A DNA stretch of 64,000 nt from assembly GCA_948099385.1 (NCBI GenBank), contig CANUEZ040000031.1, positions 5,263,001-5,327,000 on the forward strand. Direction: 5' to 3'. The position numbers were made by a program, and so were the translations under genes. The notes below the pieces were generated by a model. It worked only from the letters and a program-made list of their open reading frames with translations. It did not search any database and was not told the origin of the DNA. Shown piece by piece: positions 45,840-59,975 of the stretch (position 1 is its first letter; each line of letters starts with the position of its first letter). Origin of the DNA: Fasciola hepatica (Eukaryota; Platyhelminthes; Trematoda; Plagiorchiida; Fasciolidae).

Positions 45840-48800
45840 GCATACCAATTCTATTGTGGAAATGGTTAGTATAAATACGTTAAATCAAAGAAAATAGTTG
45901 GTAGATTAGAAGCTGGCCAATCACAGGCAGCCATTTTTCGCGTCTGTCCTCGGCTATCCTACTGGTTAAAGTTTTTCAGCGTACGTGGGCACAAAGATGT
46001 ACCTGGTCCCATCACGTACGAAGTCCACTGAATCAACACAGTTAGATCCGAAATTGTTATAGGGGGGAGGGAGGGAATCTAGGTTGGAGGGATACAATCA
46101 AAAGTAACTTCCCGACCAACAAGGGTTGGTGTTACTGATGGGTTGGTAAATTATTGATGCACTCTAGCAGTTTAATCCACTTGAGAAGAAGCTCTGCTGA
46201 CTGCGTATAAGAGGACACATTTGTCATAGAGAGCCAATTCATTGAATTTGTGTACTTTACAGGTGTACGGAGATGCAGCACGGCCATTTAAACTATGGAA
46301 GGAAGAAGAGTGGATAATTCATGACCGAGATGATATTTTGTACAATCTTGGTAATAAAAATGTTCCCCATTGCGTTGGGCGACCTTCATCTTATCCCGTA
46401 TCTCTAAAAGGATGACAGGACGATATGCTCCAGCTATAGCCAGATCAGAATCGTTGATTTGAAGAAAAAACTTTTCATTTGCTATGATTCCGTTTCCATA
46501 CTAAAAAGAACAAAATGTTTGCGTAAAAATCCGGGTGAGTATTCGCATTGCTCGAAAGTCTACTCGGCGTAGAGTTCACGATTGCCACTACAACTTCCAA
46601 GAGTTCATCCCCATCTATCTTATAGACCACTGCATTACCTCTGGTCTCATTTGTAAAAAGTCCTGTTTAAATGAACAGGGTACCTTGAATGAGGAATAAA
46701 TTCTTAACATTAAGCTATTTTTCAATGTCGGCACTCGTCCACGTTTATATTGAGGACCTTCATAAGTTCTGCTGAGCTGTATTGTCCATCAGAGCTTGGC
46801 AAGGGTCTTGTTAAACTGAACCAAATAGCCGATTTTACTCCCAGCTTTCACGAACTAAATTGGATTGTTGTTCAGCCTAGAGTCATGTGTGATGTAACTC
46901 GAGATTTTGAGTGGCATAATTTTTATAGGATACTGAATAGATTGAGACCGACACTCATCTGTTCCGCCGTTACAATTTGCCGTAGTGGCATTTTTGGTTC
47001 AAATGATTCTTTCTCACTGTGACATTTTTAAAATTGTAGTCTCAGATCCCTTGCTTTCACCAAATACATTGCAAGCTGTTTCACAGTTCCAGTTTATGAA
47101 CCGAACAGGCTGCTTCCCGGTTTACCACCAATAACGCTCTTCCTCATATGAATCCCGCCTAACCGTTTACTTAATGTACTTGGTTGTTGTGCAGGTTCTC
47201 ATAAAATCTTCCTGGCTAGTGACTCCTCTTCTAATTCATCCGGATGCGCTGACTGGTCTTTTGTGGTTGGAGCTGTTCAAGAACCCGTCCTTGCTCGTCT
47301 TGTTAGCTAAGATAATTTAAAGCGGGCAATAAAGTCAGAGAGAGTTTGTCAGACCCCTCAGTTCTTTTATACTGGTTAGATGGTGAACAGTACATTTAAA
47401 TGTCAACCGTCGAACAGAAAAAAATATTAGTACGTGACACTTTTCCTCATCTCCCCCCTCCGGCTTGCCATCTAATATTCAGTGAAATCAACTAACAAAA
47501 TCTTCAGTGGTATTACATCCACTGATAATATCACACCTGACGTCCAGTGTTGCTGCCAAAGCACTCTGGATACATATTGTAGCGGGGAATACTGGAGCAA
47601 CAAAGAAACACGGATATTAAACCCATCGGGTCAACCGATCAAGAGCCACGGACCAAAGAACAGTCTGCAAACATGTCGGAGACATCCCGAAGCAAACAAA
47701 GGGAGGCATACGGAATAGCTGATGAGAAGCAGGGAGGTCTCAGGCAACCGCAGGATAGCCCATTCGAGGGGCTCTCGATCAAGCCTTCAACCGGGACAAC
47801 CGGACCAGCCCAATAGAAGTGGAGCCCAAGGGAATCAATCTGATGGTCACAGGCAACTGATCAGAACGGAGCCGAAACACTTAGACAACCGCAGGAGCAA
47901 TGTTAGTGCAACGCGGTATGGAAAAGAGCTAAATAAGTGATTGTATGGGTTTCATGAACTTGACTTGTTAGGCCGTCGAAATCTAGGTGTCCCAACAAGT
48001 CTTGTCTTCTGTGTTACAATTTTACCAAATTGTATCATCCCGATTTAACGGGTGTGATTGAACGAGACTCCATCTAATCATGCTCTTCATTTAACGTTGA
48101 CTGGCATCCCTGTTCTTTAGAAGTAGAGTCAGTAGATCAGGCACTTTTCGTATTTATTCTGGATAGATTATTTTTGTAAAGCTACATCAAGAATAGTCTT
48201 TCAATTACTCCTGAACACATTAGTAGTTCGTTGTTCTACTTGTCTCGAAAACTTTGGCTCTTATTGACAAGAGTTAATCTGTGTTGTGGCCTTAAGATGA
48301 CTGGGTGTACGTGTGTCCTCTCACGGACTAAAGTGATGTTAGCTATTTGTTCGGCCAATCCTGAAGTACCTCTCCGTAGTTTGCATGTTGATAGATATCA
48401 CAGTGCTCTTCGTCCGCTCACAAGAGTGACAATTAGTTTCCACCATTTTCGCTTGCTCTACTTGCGGATGGCAGAGTCCTAGCTCTCAAGTTAAGAGTAT
48501 TTGTTTTCTCCTAAGTTTTGAGAAAAGATCGAATAACTAGATTCTTTTATTAAAAGTATCATCCACGTGAATTTTCAACGTCTGACCGTGCTGGATCATG
48601 AGTCTCCGTGCTCGTTCTTACTTTTGGAATCTGGTTGGTTTACGGAAATCACCATGCCTAAAGATGAAATTCATTTATTAATATTGCTAGTTGATAGCCT
48701 AACGAATACACCTTCCCGATCAATCCTCGACTCGTTTTCATTGCTCTTTAGTGATTTTCTGATCGGTTTTTTATCAGCGCTAGATTCTAAGGTTCAGAAA

Positions 48801-49110
48801 TACGATGATTCTTCATTGACGTACACTCAGTCGCTGTTTGTGTTTCGAGGTTTCTTGATGGACATTAAATTACATGGTGAATGCTTGTAATATCCTACTT
48901 AAAATCACCATACCGTGCTTTTAGTAGACTTTTCAAATCGAGAAGGTACACAAACTCATTTTAATAATAGTGATTAGCATGTGAGCTCGTGTTTTGCTCA
49001 TCCAGTTTAAGGTTGTGATAACTACCGTGAAAGTAACCACGAACACAAAATGAATTTCTCTCTACTGGAACGAAACGGTTCGAAGATTTCACAAGCTCTT
49101 ATTTTTTTTA
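45840..49110. other. Anonymous sequence, a few unassigned frames
   Basis: The plus frame 46750-47022 (90 codons, with LNWIVVQPRVMCDVTRDFEWHNFYRIL) and the plus frame 48567-48890 (107 codons) have more protein-like composition than most but match no family I recognise. The run 47560-47930 is rich in ccg, cgg and caacc-like words. No repeat partner found. Confidence 0.35.
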
Positions 49111-49117
49111 TCTTTCG

Positions 49118-49289
49118 TAAATTACTTCCTATTTATGATGTAATATCAGTATGCTATTTCAAGAAGGGAGTTGCGGTCAACTAAAGGCTTTCGCTCAGGG
49201 AGAGTGACATTCGTCGGTGGCTGCTGGACTCGAAACCTGGACAGATAGGTTAAAGTCCATCATGATGGCCGTTTGACCACCGCCAGCCA
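49118..49289 (-). repeat. SINE-A, copy 7
   Basis: On the minus strand the head tggctggcggtggtcaaacgg, then gatggactttaacc, B box ggtttcgagtcc and ends ccagcagcca form a tRNA-like unit. The body has a ttgaccgcaactccct core and the tail region catcataaataggaagt. Order and spacing match the copy at 3611. Confidence 0.7.
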
Positions 49290-50290
49290 ATACTTCTGTA
49301 GCACTATTCAATTCGTCTTTTTCTTTGTTTGAACATCAAATACCGGAAGACACAAAAAGCGTCAGAGTTCGTACACATCTCGAGTAATGTGAATTACCGA
49401 AGTGCACCGTTTATGGGCACGAACAAATAAAATGAAGCATATATCGGGGTTTCCAGTGACCGATCTATACGTATGCCGAGTTTTCATTGGTAATTTCTAA
49501 TCTATTCTGAGCCGTAAGATACCACGTAACAGGGATCACGTGACGTACATTCCCGTCGAAAGTGTTTCTTGAATACTCTGCAAACTTTTAGTCTGAATGG
49601 TCAGCAAGTCGATTGATCCACATGGGTTTATTTCATCTTAATACTGTCGCCCGATTCATCAGCATGACTCGCCCATTGGAAGCTTATGTGGTCTTCCAAT
49701 TCTGGTCCAAGGGTGAGGATGCCTTGTATCCTAAACAGTGCTGCCAGTCTTTGAGTACCTATGCTCTAGCATGTAACAAAACAACAACCTTACTCAAATT
49801 AGTACCCGATATTATCATAAACAAGAATCATCATGTGATGTTTTGCAGTGGTTAAGAAGGACGTGTTAAAACTCCGAGCGGATATTCTCAGGTACCAAAT
49901 CACCTCACCGTATTATTGGAAATGTCCGAGGTATAATTATGACAAAACACACTCAAAAACTCATGTGATTGTACACAGCCTTATTGACTGAGTAATTGAG
50001 ACGTATTGCTGAATGGCAAACTATTTTGGGCTGACCAACTTGAGTCTGAAAAAATTCAAGAGTGAATCTCTTCAGAGGTTTTCAGAATGGGAGAAAGTGT
50101 TCCACAGTGAGCTTGTGATCCAACTTGCAGTTTTCCCATTCAATAATAATCTAGAAACACGGAGGAGCAACTTCATCATGCTGCCGTTGATGTTCAATGT
50201 ATAAATACAGTATATTACTGTTAACGAGCCAACTGCCTGTTGCGGAATGTCATCAAAATCATCATCATCCGGATCATCAACCCACTAGGC
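49290..50290. other. Anonymous sequence
   Basis: No recognised motif. A short ATC-rich run (50247-50280) precedes the next LINE. Confidence 0.4.
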
Positions 50291-50294
50291 TTTT

Positions 50295-51820
50295 GTGAAA
50301 CGACACCCCATCCAGATCAGACAAAAGATACTACTGCTGAATACGATATTGGCCCACCAGTTCTTCTACACCAACAGTAGCAAACTTCTCTGGCACGCTA
50401 TCCAGCCTCTGTGTGGACAAATGTCCCGGCCAAGCAAATACCATATAGATACCGACAGCCTGAAAGCCGCGTTTACCCCTACTTCATCGGATACCCTACC
50501 ATCCTATTCTCTTTCTGTTCCCTCATTTATGAAGACATTTTCCTCAGAAGAAGTCTTCAAGCTTCTTCGAACCTCAGAATCAGCTTCTGCTGTGGGTTCA
50601 GACGATTTATTCTCCACTGGTCGCAAATTTGGAGCAAGCCAACTATCCGGAATTACGAGTTTATTAGCCAATCACTCTGTTGAAGCTGGTGCTATTTCTG
50701 CCTCATGGAAACCCGTGACACTAGTACCTATTACCACACACTCTACTTCCAATATTTTGTCAAAACGTTTACGTCCCACCTCCATCAGTTTTTCTGCACT
50801 CCAGTTGACCGTGTGCGCTATTTTAAATCAATTGCGTTCCTCTTTTGCTGTTCCAAATGACACTTATCAGTTGACGTACAAACCCAACAGATGCACTCTG
50901 GATGCAGTTTGCCGAATCATTTCGAAGAAATTAAATAGTTCCATGAAATCTGTTCTCTGTGCTTTCCGCGACTATTCCTCCACTTTTGATTCGATTCCCC
51001 ATTCTCTATTTCTTCAAAAGCTGGAATCTTCTGGCCACTGAGATTATGCATCCTCATTGTAGAAAGACTACATTTTGAAAGAAGCTCATGTTCTTAAGTT
51101 GGCACAAGTTTATCAGATCGTTTCACTGAAAACTCTGATGTTCTTGAGGGTGCAGTTCTCTTTCCCCATATTTTCACCACATATATCAGAGACCTGATCA
51201 CTGTCCAGCCTACAAGACTTTGAGGGCGTGTCGTTGAAATGGTACTCTATCAATCCATCTCTGATCAACCAAATTGTACCTGTTTTTCCGAGGATTTATA
51301 CAGTATTCAGCATCTTTCATCCCACTCTACCTTACTTCTTACCGAATGATTTGGGTTTATTCCCACCCGTCCTACTTCCTTTAACCCCAGTGAGGAATCG
51401 GTCACCAATTCTGATGACTTTTTCAGAGCTGACTCGGTCAAACACTTTGGCTTCACAAGCTGGACCAACTAACAGTGGTCTTGTTATAATCTCGATTGTA
51501 ATAAAATCATTTACCGCCTAAGTAAAGAAGATTTTGTCACGTGACGTACCGGCTAAGCCATTATCAGAAATGTTTATTTGATTCAGGATGGCTCTTTTAT
51601 CTCCAAAGTTTGTGATTTACACTTTATATCATGTGAAAAACTCGCCAAGAAGATGCTTGCGGACACTGGTCTCATGTACCGTGACTTATCTGCATGCCCT
51701 TTGAATTCATCTACACGTTGCGAATTTAGACTTATCTACTCCCGTACAGATATGAAAGGTCACTCTAAAGTGCCACGCTTGGCAAATGGTCCGGTTGATC
51801 AAGTGGAAGCCACTGAGTAA
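50295..51820 (+). pseudogene. CR1-like LINE reverse transcriptase (copy 4, longest open frame)
   Basis: The 248-codon frame 50295-51041 carries the pre-RT region and RT blocks 0-3: FSSEEVFKLLRTSESASAVG, LSGITSLLANHSVEAG, SASWKPVTLVPITTHS, RPTSISFSALQLTV, NDTYQLTYKPNRCTLDAVCR and VLCAFRDYSSTFDSIPHSLF. Motif 4 follows in another frame (VLEGAVLFPHIFTTYIRDL near 51140). The thumb/C-terminal block returns at 51578-51820 (LHFISCEKLAKKMLADTGL, LSACPLNSSTRCEFRLIYSR). The catalytic ADD segment expected between 51200 and 51350 was not found. In motif 3, FxDYSxxFDSIPH is still readable. The RT is therefore split and inactive. This lineage differs in sequence from the LINE at 40.7-42.3 kb. Confidence 0.8.
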
Positions 51821-52149
51821 TTTCGCGTGAACATTTGTTGTCCAGACTATGCCGCATGTAGTTAGTGTTTAATTCAAAGTTATATTAATAAGCTTCACTC
51901 ACAGTGGCTGAAAAACGTGTGTTCAATCAAATGAAGTATAATCGAGAAAATTACGATAATAAAAATTCACCGAAATTACTTCAGCAAAAATATAGGCTTA
52001 TTGGTCAACGCGTACAACCAAATTTTCAGCCGAAACAAAAAGATATCCTGAACAGGACCAGGAAAATAATGGAAATACAATTCACCAACGTGATCAGAAT
52101 CGACCAAAACAACAGTATCATCATCTTAAAAATAAAAGCCACATGGTTT

Positions 52150-53000
<851 letters not shown>

Positions 53001-53114
53001 TCTTCATCATCGTCCTTGGTTTTTCTTTGAATATCTATGTTTCTTTTTGATTTTTTCTTTCTATGTTTTCTCAGTTGAAAATTCACTTCCTTTTTCGGGC
53101 AAGAGACCCTCATT

Positions 53115-56100
53115 CCTCGAGGATTAGCCTGGGTTCAGTGTGCACGCTTCCTTCGCGGCAACCCACTGAAAAATAACTTTTCCAATATTGTGACTAGTTC
53201 TTCAAATTATGTAAAAAGTTTTGTAGTTTCTGAAAGCTTTCGTTTGTTTTGTTCTAAGATAATCTTTCTCACTCGAAGCTTCACCTGTATTATTGCGTAT
53301 CTGCCAATGTTCTTTAGCTTTTGCTTTTACACGGATTACGTTGCTACCTTTTCACTCCAGTGAGCAGTACACTTTCACGTATATTCATCTTCAAGTCCGT
53401 TGACTCCGGCGAATGTGAACGTCCCTTCAATGCGTAGCATGAATGACTTATTTGTGTCACTTTTTAGAATTACATTCAGTGTCGTTGAATGAATCCACTC
53501 ATTGTCTTAATCGTTGTACTGACGGTAAAATTCGTTTCTGAGGGCAAGTCTATAAGTTCCAGTTACTGTCACTTCTAATAATAACTCGTTTTGATGAGTC
53601 ATGTTCGTATTTAACGTTGCCATCACTTTGTAGCTGTCCCCATACATCACCTGATGGTCAGTTTCCTCCCCATATAAACCTTAACACTACCATTTCATAC
53701 TTTTTAAACGCGTATCTAAGCTGTAATTTGCAATCTATTCGCATAAACTATTTTCCACCATGGAGTTATTTTTTTTAACCGATACTTATACATTTCAAAG
53801 GCGCTACTTTATTAGGAACAATCCCGTTATTGGAAAAGAACAAAAAAGGGACTAACAGAGATTCACTTCTATGGCTTCATCTGCATGAAAAGAGATACTT
53901 CCCACTATGAGAAAAAGACAAATGGAGATGTAATTCCACTGTAATGAAACCACTACAGAGTGATATGAAATTGCATGAAATATCCGTTAACTCCCAGTTC
54001 TGGGTTATTTTCGACACGGTTTTTTAATGTAACCTTTCCTAGTTTTTCCTTTAAAAAGTTCAACACGAGCAGGAAACTAAAAGTGCACACAAGAAACTAT
54101 GCCCGGGCTCTCGAACTGGTCACGCAGTTGTTTTTGATTCAGACGGTGCGTGTTGTGTGTGTGTATGTGTGGAAGTCATCACCGTGAACCACTCGACAGC
54201 GATGAAATGACCAATTAACAACTGAGTAACTATATCTATCTGCAAGGTCAATTAAAAAGCAAGTTACGAGAGTAACGTGGCCTCCAGTAGCATATCTATT
54301 TTGTCACCTGGATTTGTGACGAGACTTTTGAGCCATAAACTGAAAGCTAAACGATTAGGAGCGCACGCGAATCGTCCCAACTAAATTAAAATATTGGGTA
54401 GTATACCATTCGTTACTAATAGGAATCTGAACATTACGAACACATCAGTGATAATTTGTGTCAAAGTGTACGCAAAGTGTACGTTCAGGATATAAGAGCA
54501 ACAGGCAGCACCAGTTCAGCGATCTGTCTGAGAGGATGGACATCCAACGCGTTCCGAATCGCATCGTTGGCTTGGAGCTCTCGAGACTGGATAAACTCAG
54601 CGTTTCTTGTCGTAATTCATCGTTGCACCTTCCATGATTACTTCCAGCAATAGAATACGACCTCAGAAGCATCATATATGTCAGTACAGTTTACCTAATG
54701 CAAAATATCAGGCTTTTCGATGGCTCAATGAAGAAAAGCATCTTTTTGTATCCCTCTATATAGTATTATGGTCATAAATGTTTCACGGTTTTTTCTCGCT
54801 GTTGTAGTTTTACACGAAACTCACCGCATAGAAGTTCAGTTTTATGTGTGGTTTGATCCAGTAAGCCTCCCCCCTCTCAGGTTTTACTAGGGTCAGTCTC
54901 GTTTAGAAGAGCAAGAAAGAAAGAGTTCTGATAGTTTTTCACCTTTTCTTTCGACAAAAACACGATGTTCGTAAGATGTGAGATGTAGGCCAGACAGCGT
55001 CTAGGGTTTTTTCTCTCATCGATTCACCAATTCTGGAGTTCAGCGAGCATTCAAGGTCAAACAGACCGAAAGCAAGCGAGAACACACCCGACACTAACTG
55101 ATCAGAGGCCAAATTCGTGATCTACCTCCATCACCGGTTACGACCTCGGTTAGAGCACCCCCTACGATGTGGTAGTTCGTTGGCAGTCAATCAACAGCAC
55201 GTTTTCTTATTCACTGAGAGTGGTAGGGACGCGTTGACAAAAGACTGTATTCTTTTCAATATCGATCACGATCACATAAGAAGGCGATCCTGCCGTTCTG
55301 TCTTTCCGCTCATCTCTGAAAGTAAATTGGTTCAATTCTTCTACAAAAGATCTCTTTGACTCTCATCTCACCACGCATGCAAAAGGAGGTACTAAAAGTC
55401 GAGGAGGAGCAAAGAGTTTGATAACAATATCGAATATTCCATGTTTTACGATGAAAAATGTGCATGTGCTTCATTTTTTGATACCTCAAAACTCAGTAAT
55501 ATCATCATGTACGAAGTCGACATTGGAAGGGAGTTGATCTACGACTGGGCCAATCCTTTCTGAGACGTAGGGATACCATATAAAATAAACGATACTTTGG
55601 GGAGAATCGAAGATAGTTTACCCAGCGTATTTCCTCGCCTGCATGGCGAAAAGAATTGACAAAACCTAGTAACTAACAGAAGAGGATCAAATGCAAAGGC
55701 CTAGTGAGATAGGAAAATTACTATTCTGAACTATCTGTTCAGATCGTGATGTACATCAGCCCACACCATAGCCTACAATTCAACCTAGTGGAAAAATCAC
55801 GCTAGAGAACAGGATTTGAAAGCCGGGGAAATTAGCGAGCAGAGCGGTGCATGATGTCCGGGACTAAGTAGAAGTCTGGACATCTCATGCCAATCAAGTA
55901 GCCAATCGTTTTCAGTTGTTCTTCATACCTCCGTTTCATTGAAATTCTTTCTATGAGAGGGTGTTCCTCGCAATTTGGGGTGTGCACACTACTTAGTAAA
56001 TAAGAAGTTTATTGCTCGAAAACCGTCATGGACCACAAAGCTGCAACGGACGTGGTTACGTTCGATGGATTAGAAGCAATGGAATGACCCAGGGCATACT

Positions 56101-57905
56101 AACCCCATGGTTGCATCCTCCGATCGACCAAGGACTAACTTAAACTGTACTGGATATCATTGATGCCAAAGTTCACTTTTGTTACGCGTGGAATAAAACT
56201 GTTATCTGGCCCGTCTTACGAATCACTGTACTGCCAGTGTGGAGAGCCGTTGCCGAGGTAAAACAGTGCGCAGTTTGGGCAGCATCATCGAACGAGTAAC
56301 AAATCCTTGCTAGTCAGCTTCCACAGATTCGCGGTAACCAGGGTGTGCGTGTGTCACGATAAATCAGACAACTCAGGTTTAGGTTTGGAGTAGGCAAGCC
56401 ATGGAGGCTCAATGCCGATGGAGTGAGCGTATTCGGGCTGAACTGAGTGCTGGTGACGAGTGATAATTCAGTTTATGAATGACTCATGCCTTCAGTTCAA
56501 ATCACTAAATAGGACATAATTCTCCCTGCACACTTAACTGGTACGTTTCCGGACCTGGACTGCGGACGTGGTTTGTGGGCAAACCTCTGAGACAGTATAT
56601 TTATGGTTCAGCTATTCTGTTTGCCCCGTGCCTCTGATTAGCTTAGACAGATCAGTGGAACCGATCGTCGATTAGAATTCCGTCTCATTTAGGTACGTCC
56701 AAATAGCATTGATAACTACATAACTGCCTCGATAACTGAGGACAAAATCTTTGAATAGCGTGCCACATCACAAGATGTTCACTAAACTACGACCACAGAA
56801 CACTTCAGTGCATTTCAGCATCCTACCAGTTTTACTCAAAATAACTACGGCAGCCCAGAATCATACACATTATAAACTTTATTATGAAGCAGTCAAATCC
56901 AATCGTGTTTAATAAAGCCGTATTGTCTGGCGCAACTATTGTTGCGAAAAGATTACAGTACCGTCAATGTAATGGCTTCTTTGTGCCTACAAAAGGAATT
57001 TTTCAGGTTTAAGAAAAGGCATCTGGTACCACCCGGTGGTCACTTGTGAGCGTGATAGAAGGCGAGTTTCAGGATAAACTTTCTGTAGTCGTGTTTAAAT
57101 TTGATGCAAGTACGGTCGACAGGCTCGAAAACAAGCTTCCATACTGATCTTCTGAAATAGGTTTGATTTTCATTACGTCTACCAAGAGGTATAACTATTT
57201 TAATCCAGAAAACACTTTCGGGAAAACCATTCATTCAGAAAATAATAAAACCAATCAGTCATATCAAAACAGTCCATTGGCATCCACTGCATCCATTCCA
57301 GTAGTCGGCGGTTCCTGTTAGGTCGAAGGATGCTATGAAGTGGTTTGCATATCTCGGTTCTCCTTAATGTGTTCATTCTAGATGACTTTATCACGCTCGT
57401 GGTAGCTCCGTGGTCCGCTTTTTTTTCAGAGCACTTAGCTACTCATTACTCTTAGTGAGTGGTATATATATACATACTCCACCACATGAAAGGGGGCGAT
57501 TTTCCTTGAAAACCCGAATAAGAAGTGATCGACACGAAGAATTATTTAAACCAAGCCTGCAAATCCGTGACAGAGGAGAAGTATTTGTAACTTGCCGTTG
57601 TTTGGTTTACGTCAACAGAGTAACAAGACTCTGTGTACTGAAGAAGATCATTCGTTTGGGGAAGTCACGTGTTCCTGTTGACCTACAGTGCTGTTCTTAA
57701 CCGTTGAATTTAGAGAACGCATTGAAGTCTTTCCAACCCGGAGGTAGACAGCAAAATAGCGGGAAGATCACTGTGGCCCGGCAGCGTGATTTTTACGGCA
57801 GAATTGTTTTGATAAATGTTGCGTAAAAGTCATTAGTTGATAGATCACAGGTTAACTAATTACATTAGGCTATTGTAGTACCTATTCTGTTCTATTTTGA
57901 TTGGC
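53115..57905. other. Anonymous sequence, no supported gene
   Basis: Short frames throughout. Two overlapping minus frames at 57394-57200 and 57234-57040 (64 codons each, in different phases) have aromatic-rich, protein-like composition (WMQWMPMDCFDMTDWFYYF) and might be one frameshifted exon or element, but I recognise no family. No tandem repeats of note. Confidence 0.4.
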
Positions 57906-57908
57906 TGG

Positions 57909-57954
57909 AGATTCTCTCTCTCTCTCTCTTTCGTATGTGTGTGTGTGTGTGTGT
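57909..57954. repeat. (TC)n/(TG)n microsatellite
   Basis: A run of tc dinucleotides passes through tttcgta into a run of tg dinucleotides. Confidence 0.85.
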
Positions 57955-59439
57955 GACTCGCACTTACATTCCCAGTGGAGGTAAAATCAGCCGTGCACAG
58001 GCCTCCCACTATGTACACACTGATGGTTCTTTGAATTCTTAAGCAAGGTTTGTGCTTAGAGGTAGCATCCAAAACTGCCTCACCACCGTGCTAACATGGG
58101 TGCAAAATGAAACCGGTATACCTTAACAACGTGACGTTAGGATCCTTGCCCTGCCATGCGAGTGGTGAGGAATCCTTGTAGTTGAAATTGCCAAAGTTCG
58201 TGAAAAAGCTGACACCTAAATTTCCGACGAAACTGATCACATCCCAAGCGAAAAGTTAGCTGATCCGATCAGGGTCTTCCTTTGTGCTGACATCGTCAAG
58301 TTTCATTTATCATGTGTTTGAAAATCACAAAAAACACTAAACGAATGTGGCTTCAGCGCCGTCACCACATTGCCCGCAGGTAGCTCAGGCTCTGAACGAG
58401 GTCAGGTCTTGCTTCAACGACTGTAATCTCTAAAGCTAAATATAACGATCACCAGCAATCAAACGATCTCATATATCTTTCGAACTGTTCATTTAACGGT
58501 CTACTTGACTATGATACGAATGCTGTCCTTTTTCAGTTTGGATCCTGGGAAGAATCTGGTAAAACTTTGCGGAAGCGGACATCTGGAGTTCATAAGACAG
58601 TCCAAGAAAAAACAATACTCACACAATGAAGGTTAGAGCGATATAGCAACAGTATGGTGAAGCAGACTTCATGCTAAATTATAAATATTCCACAGATCTT
58701 CACCTCTGATAATAACACGTATGACGTAACCGACGTCTTTCACCTTTCCAAGTGCTTCACAAGCAAACCAATAGTGGTCAAGAATGCTCGATATAAATTG
58801 CTTACATCCTATTTTTCTTAAGTACTTATGTTTTCTCTCGTGCTGGACGAGCTTCACGGGTAAAAAGAGAAGACTATCAGCTCAAAAAATGAAGGGCAAT
58901 AACCCACCTGGTTGACACTGCGTTCTCACGGCGGAGGTGTTTCCACTTAAGTGAGAGGACGAGAACGAATGCCCTGAGCTCTCCACCGCGTTGGATGACT
59001 AATAGTCACTCAAGGGGAGATGATTAAACCGTGATTCCAAACTAACCTTGGGTGGAGTATGAGCCGCACAACGGTATGCTCATCAGCATCTGTGGCGGAG
59101 AAGTGCACTGGGCACCTAGGACGGTTGGGCTGATCTGAATGGCGTATGAACTGAGCAATCAGTCACCCACCCCCAGGGGTATGAGGGGCCCCACGCTTCG
59201 TCCAGATGCCTTGCGGATTAGGCTTTGGGTAGCTAAAGGCTTCGGTTGTGGACCCTTTAGAAGACCACCTGTACTGGCTTGGGCAACCTGGCAGTCTTGG
59301 GCCCATAAACAAACCATGGACTCGGAATATCTACTCCTTCCTCGTCGACTGCACCATGTTTTGTTTGGCACACAGTCTGAAATCAGGCTGATGTGAAAAA
59401 TATAGTATAGAATATTGGTAAGAGGAGCCTCAGTCTCAC
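57955..59439. other. Anonymous sequence, GC-richer in its second half
   Basis: 59130-59400 is relatively GC-rich with overlapping frames on both strands (85 and 100 codons) and no known domain. It may belong to the same unclassified element as the repeat at 59440. Confidence 0.35.
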
Positions 59440-59515
59440 ATAATGGAAAATCCACCTGCATTTTTTCACATCCAAAAGTCCGTTTTATTGTAGAACACTA
59501 CTTTATTCTAAGAAG
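59440..59515. repeat. Unclassified dispersed repeat, copy 2
   Basis: Matches 8191-8270 over about 42 well-conserved bases (ataatggaaaatccacctgc onwards), with a weaker extension. Confidence 0.55.
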
Positions 59516-59770
59516 ACGGTAGCAGCTTATACGAGGTTGCCAGTTGCTAAAGTGACCGGTGGCGGTGTAATAATTAGGAACCGGAGCAAAAGCATCAGAA
59601 TGCCATCATGAAGACCGTTTGAAATGCTTGCTCGGTAGCAAGTACTCTTCAAAAATTGACCTGCCTGATGCACACTTGTTTATTCTGCTGCACACACAGT
59701 CCAAACCATTACCAACCATGAAAGCTCCTTGGAAAATGTTTTAATACAGTTTCTCACCATTCGGACTGAA

Positions 59771-59975
59771 GGCTCCGTCCGGATTCTTCCATCCTGTATC
59801 AACAAAGCCATCCATTTTATCGATGAAGTGATGGCGCATCAAAATGATGAGCTGATTTTCGGATCAAGAACTGAAAAATAACTACCGTGGGGAACAAGTT
59901 CTAAAGAAGTTACTCGAACGAAATGTATCACGAAAAGCCACAAAATGTAAGTTGGATGTCAGGAATCAAACGGGT
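59771..59975 (+). pseudogene. Ty3/gypsy reverse transcriptase end
   Basis: INKAIHFIDEVMAHQNDELIFG corresponds to the block around the catalytic YxDD of gypsy RTs (here eroded to HQNDE). After a +1 shift, EQVLKKLLERNVSRKATKCK matches the conserved VLxxLxxxNVxxxxxKC block directly downstream. Lost catalytic residues and a stop after RTEK make it inactive. Confidence 0.6.
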
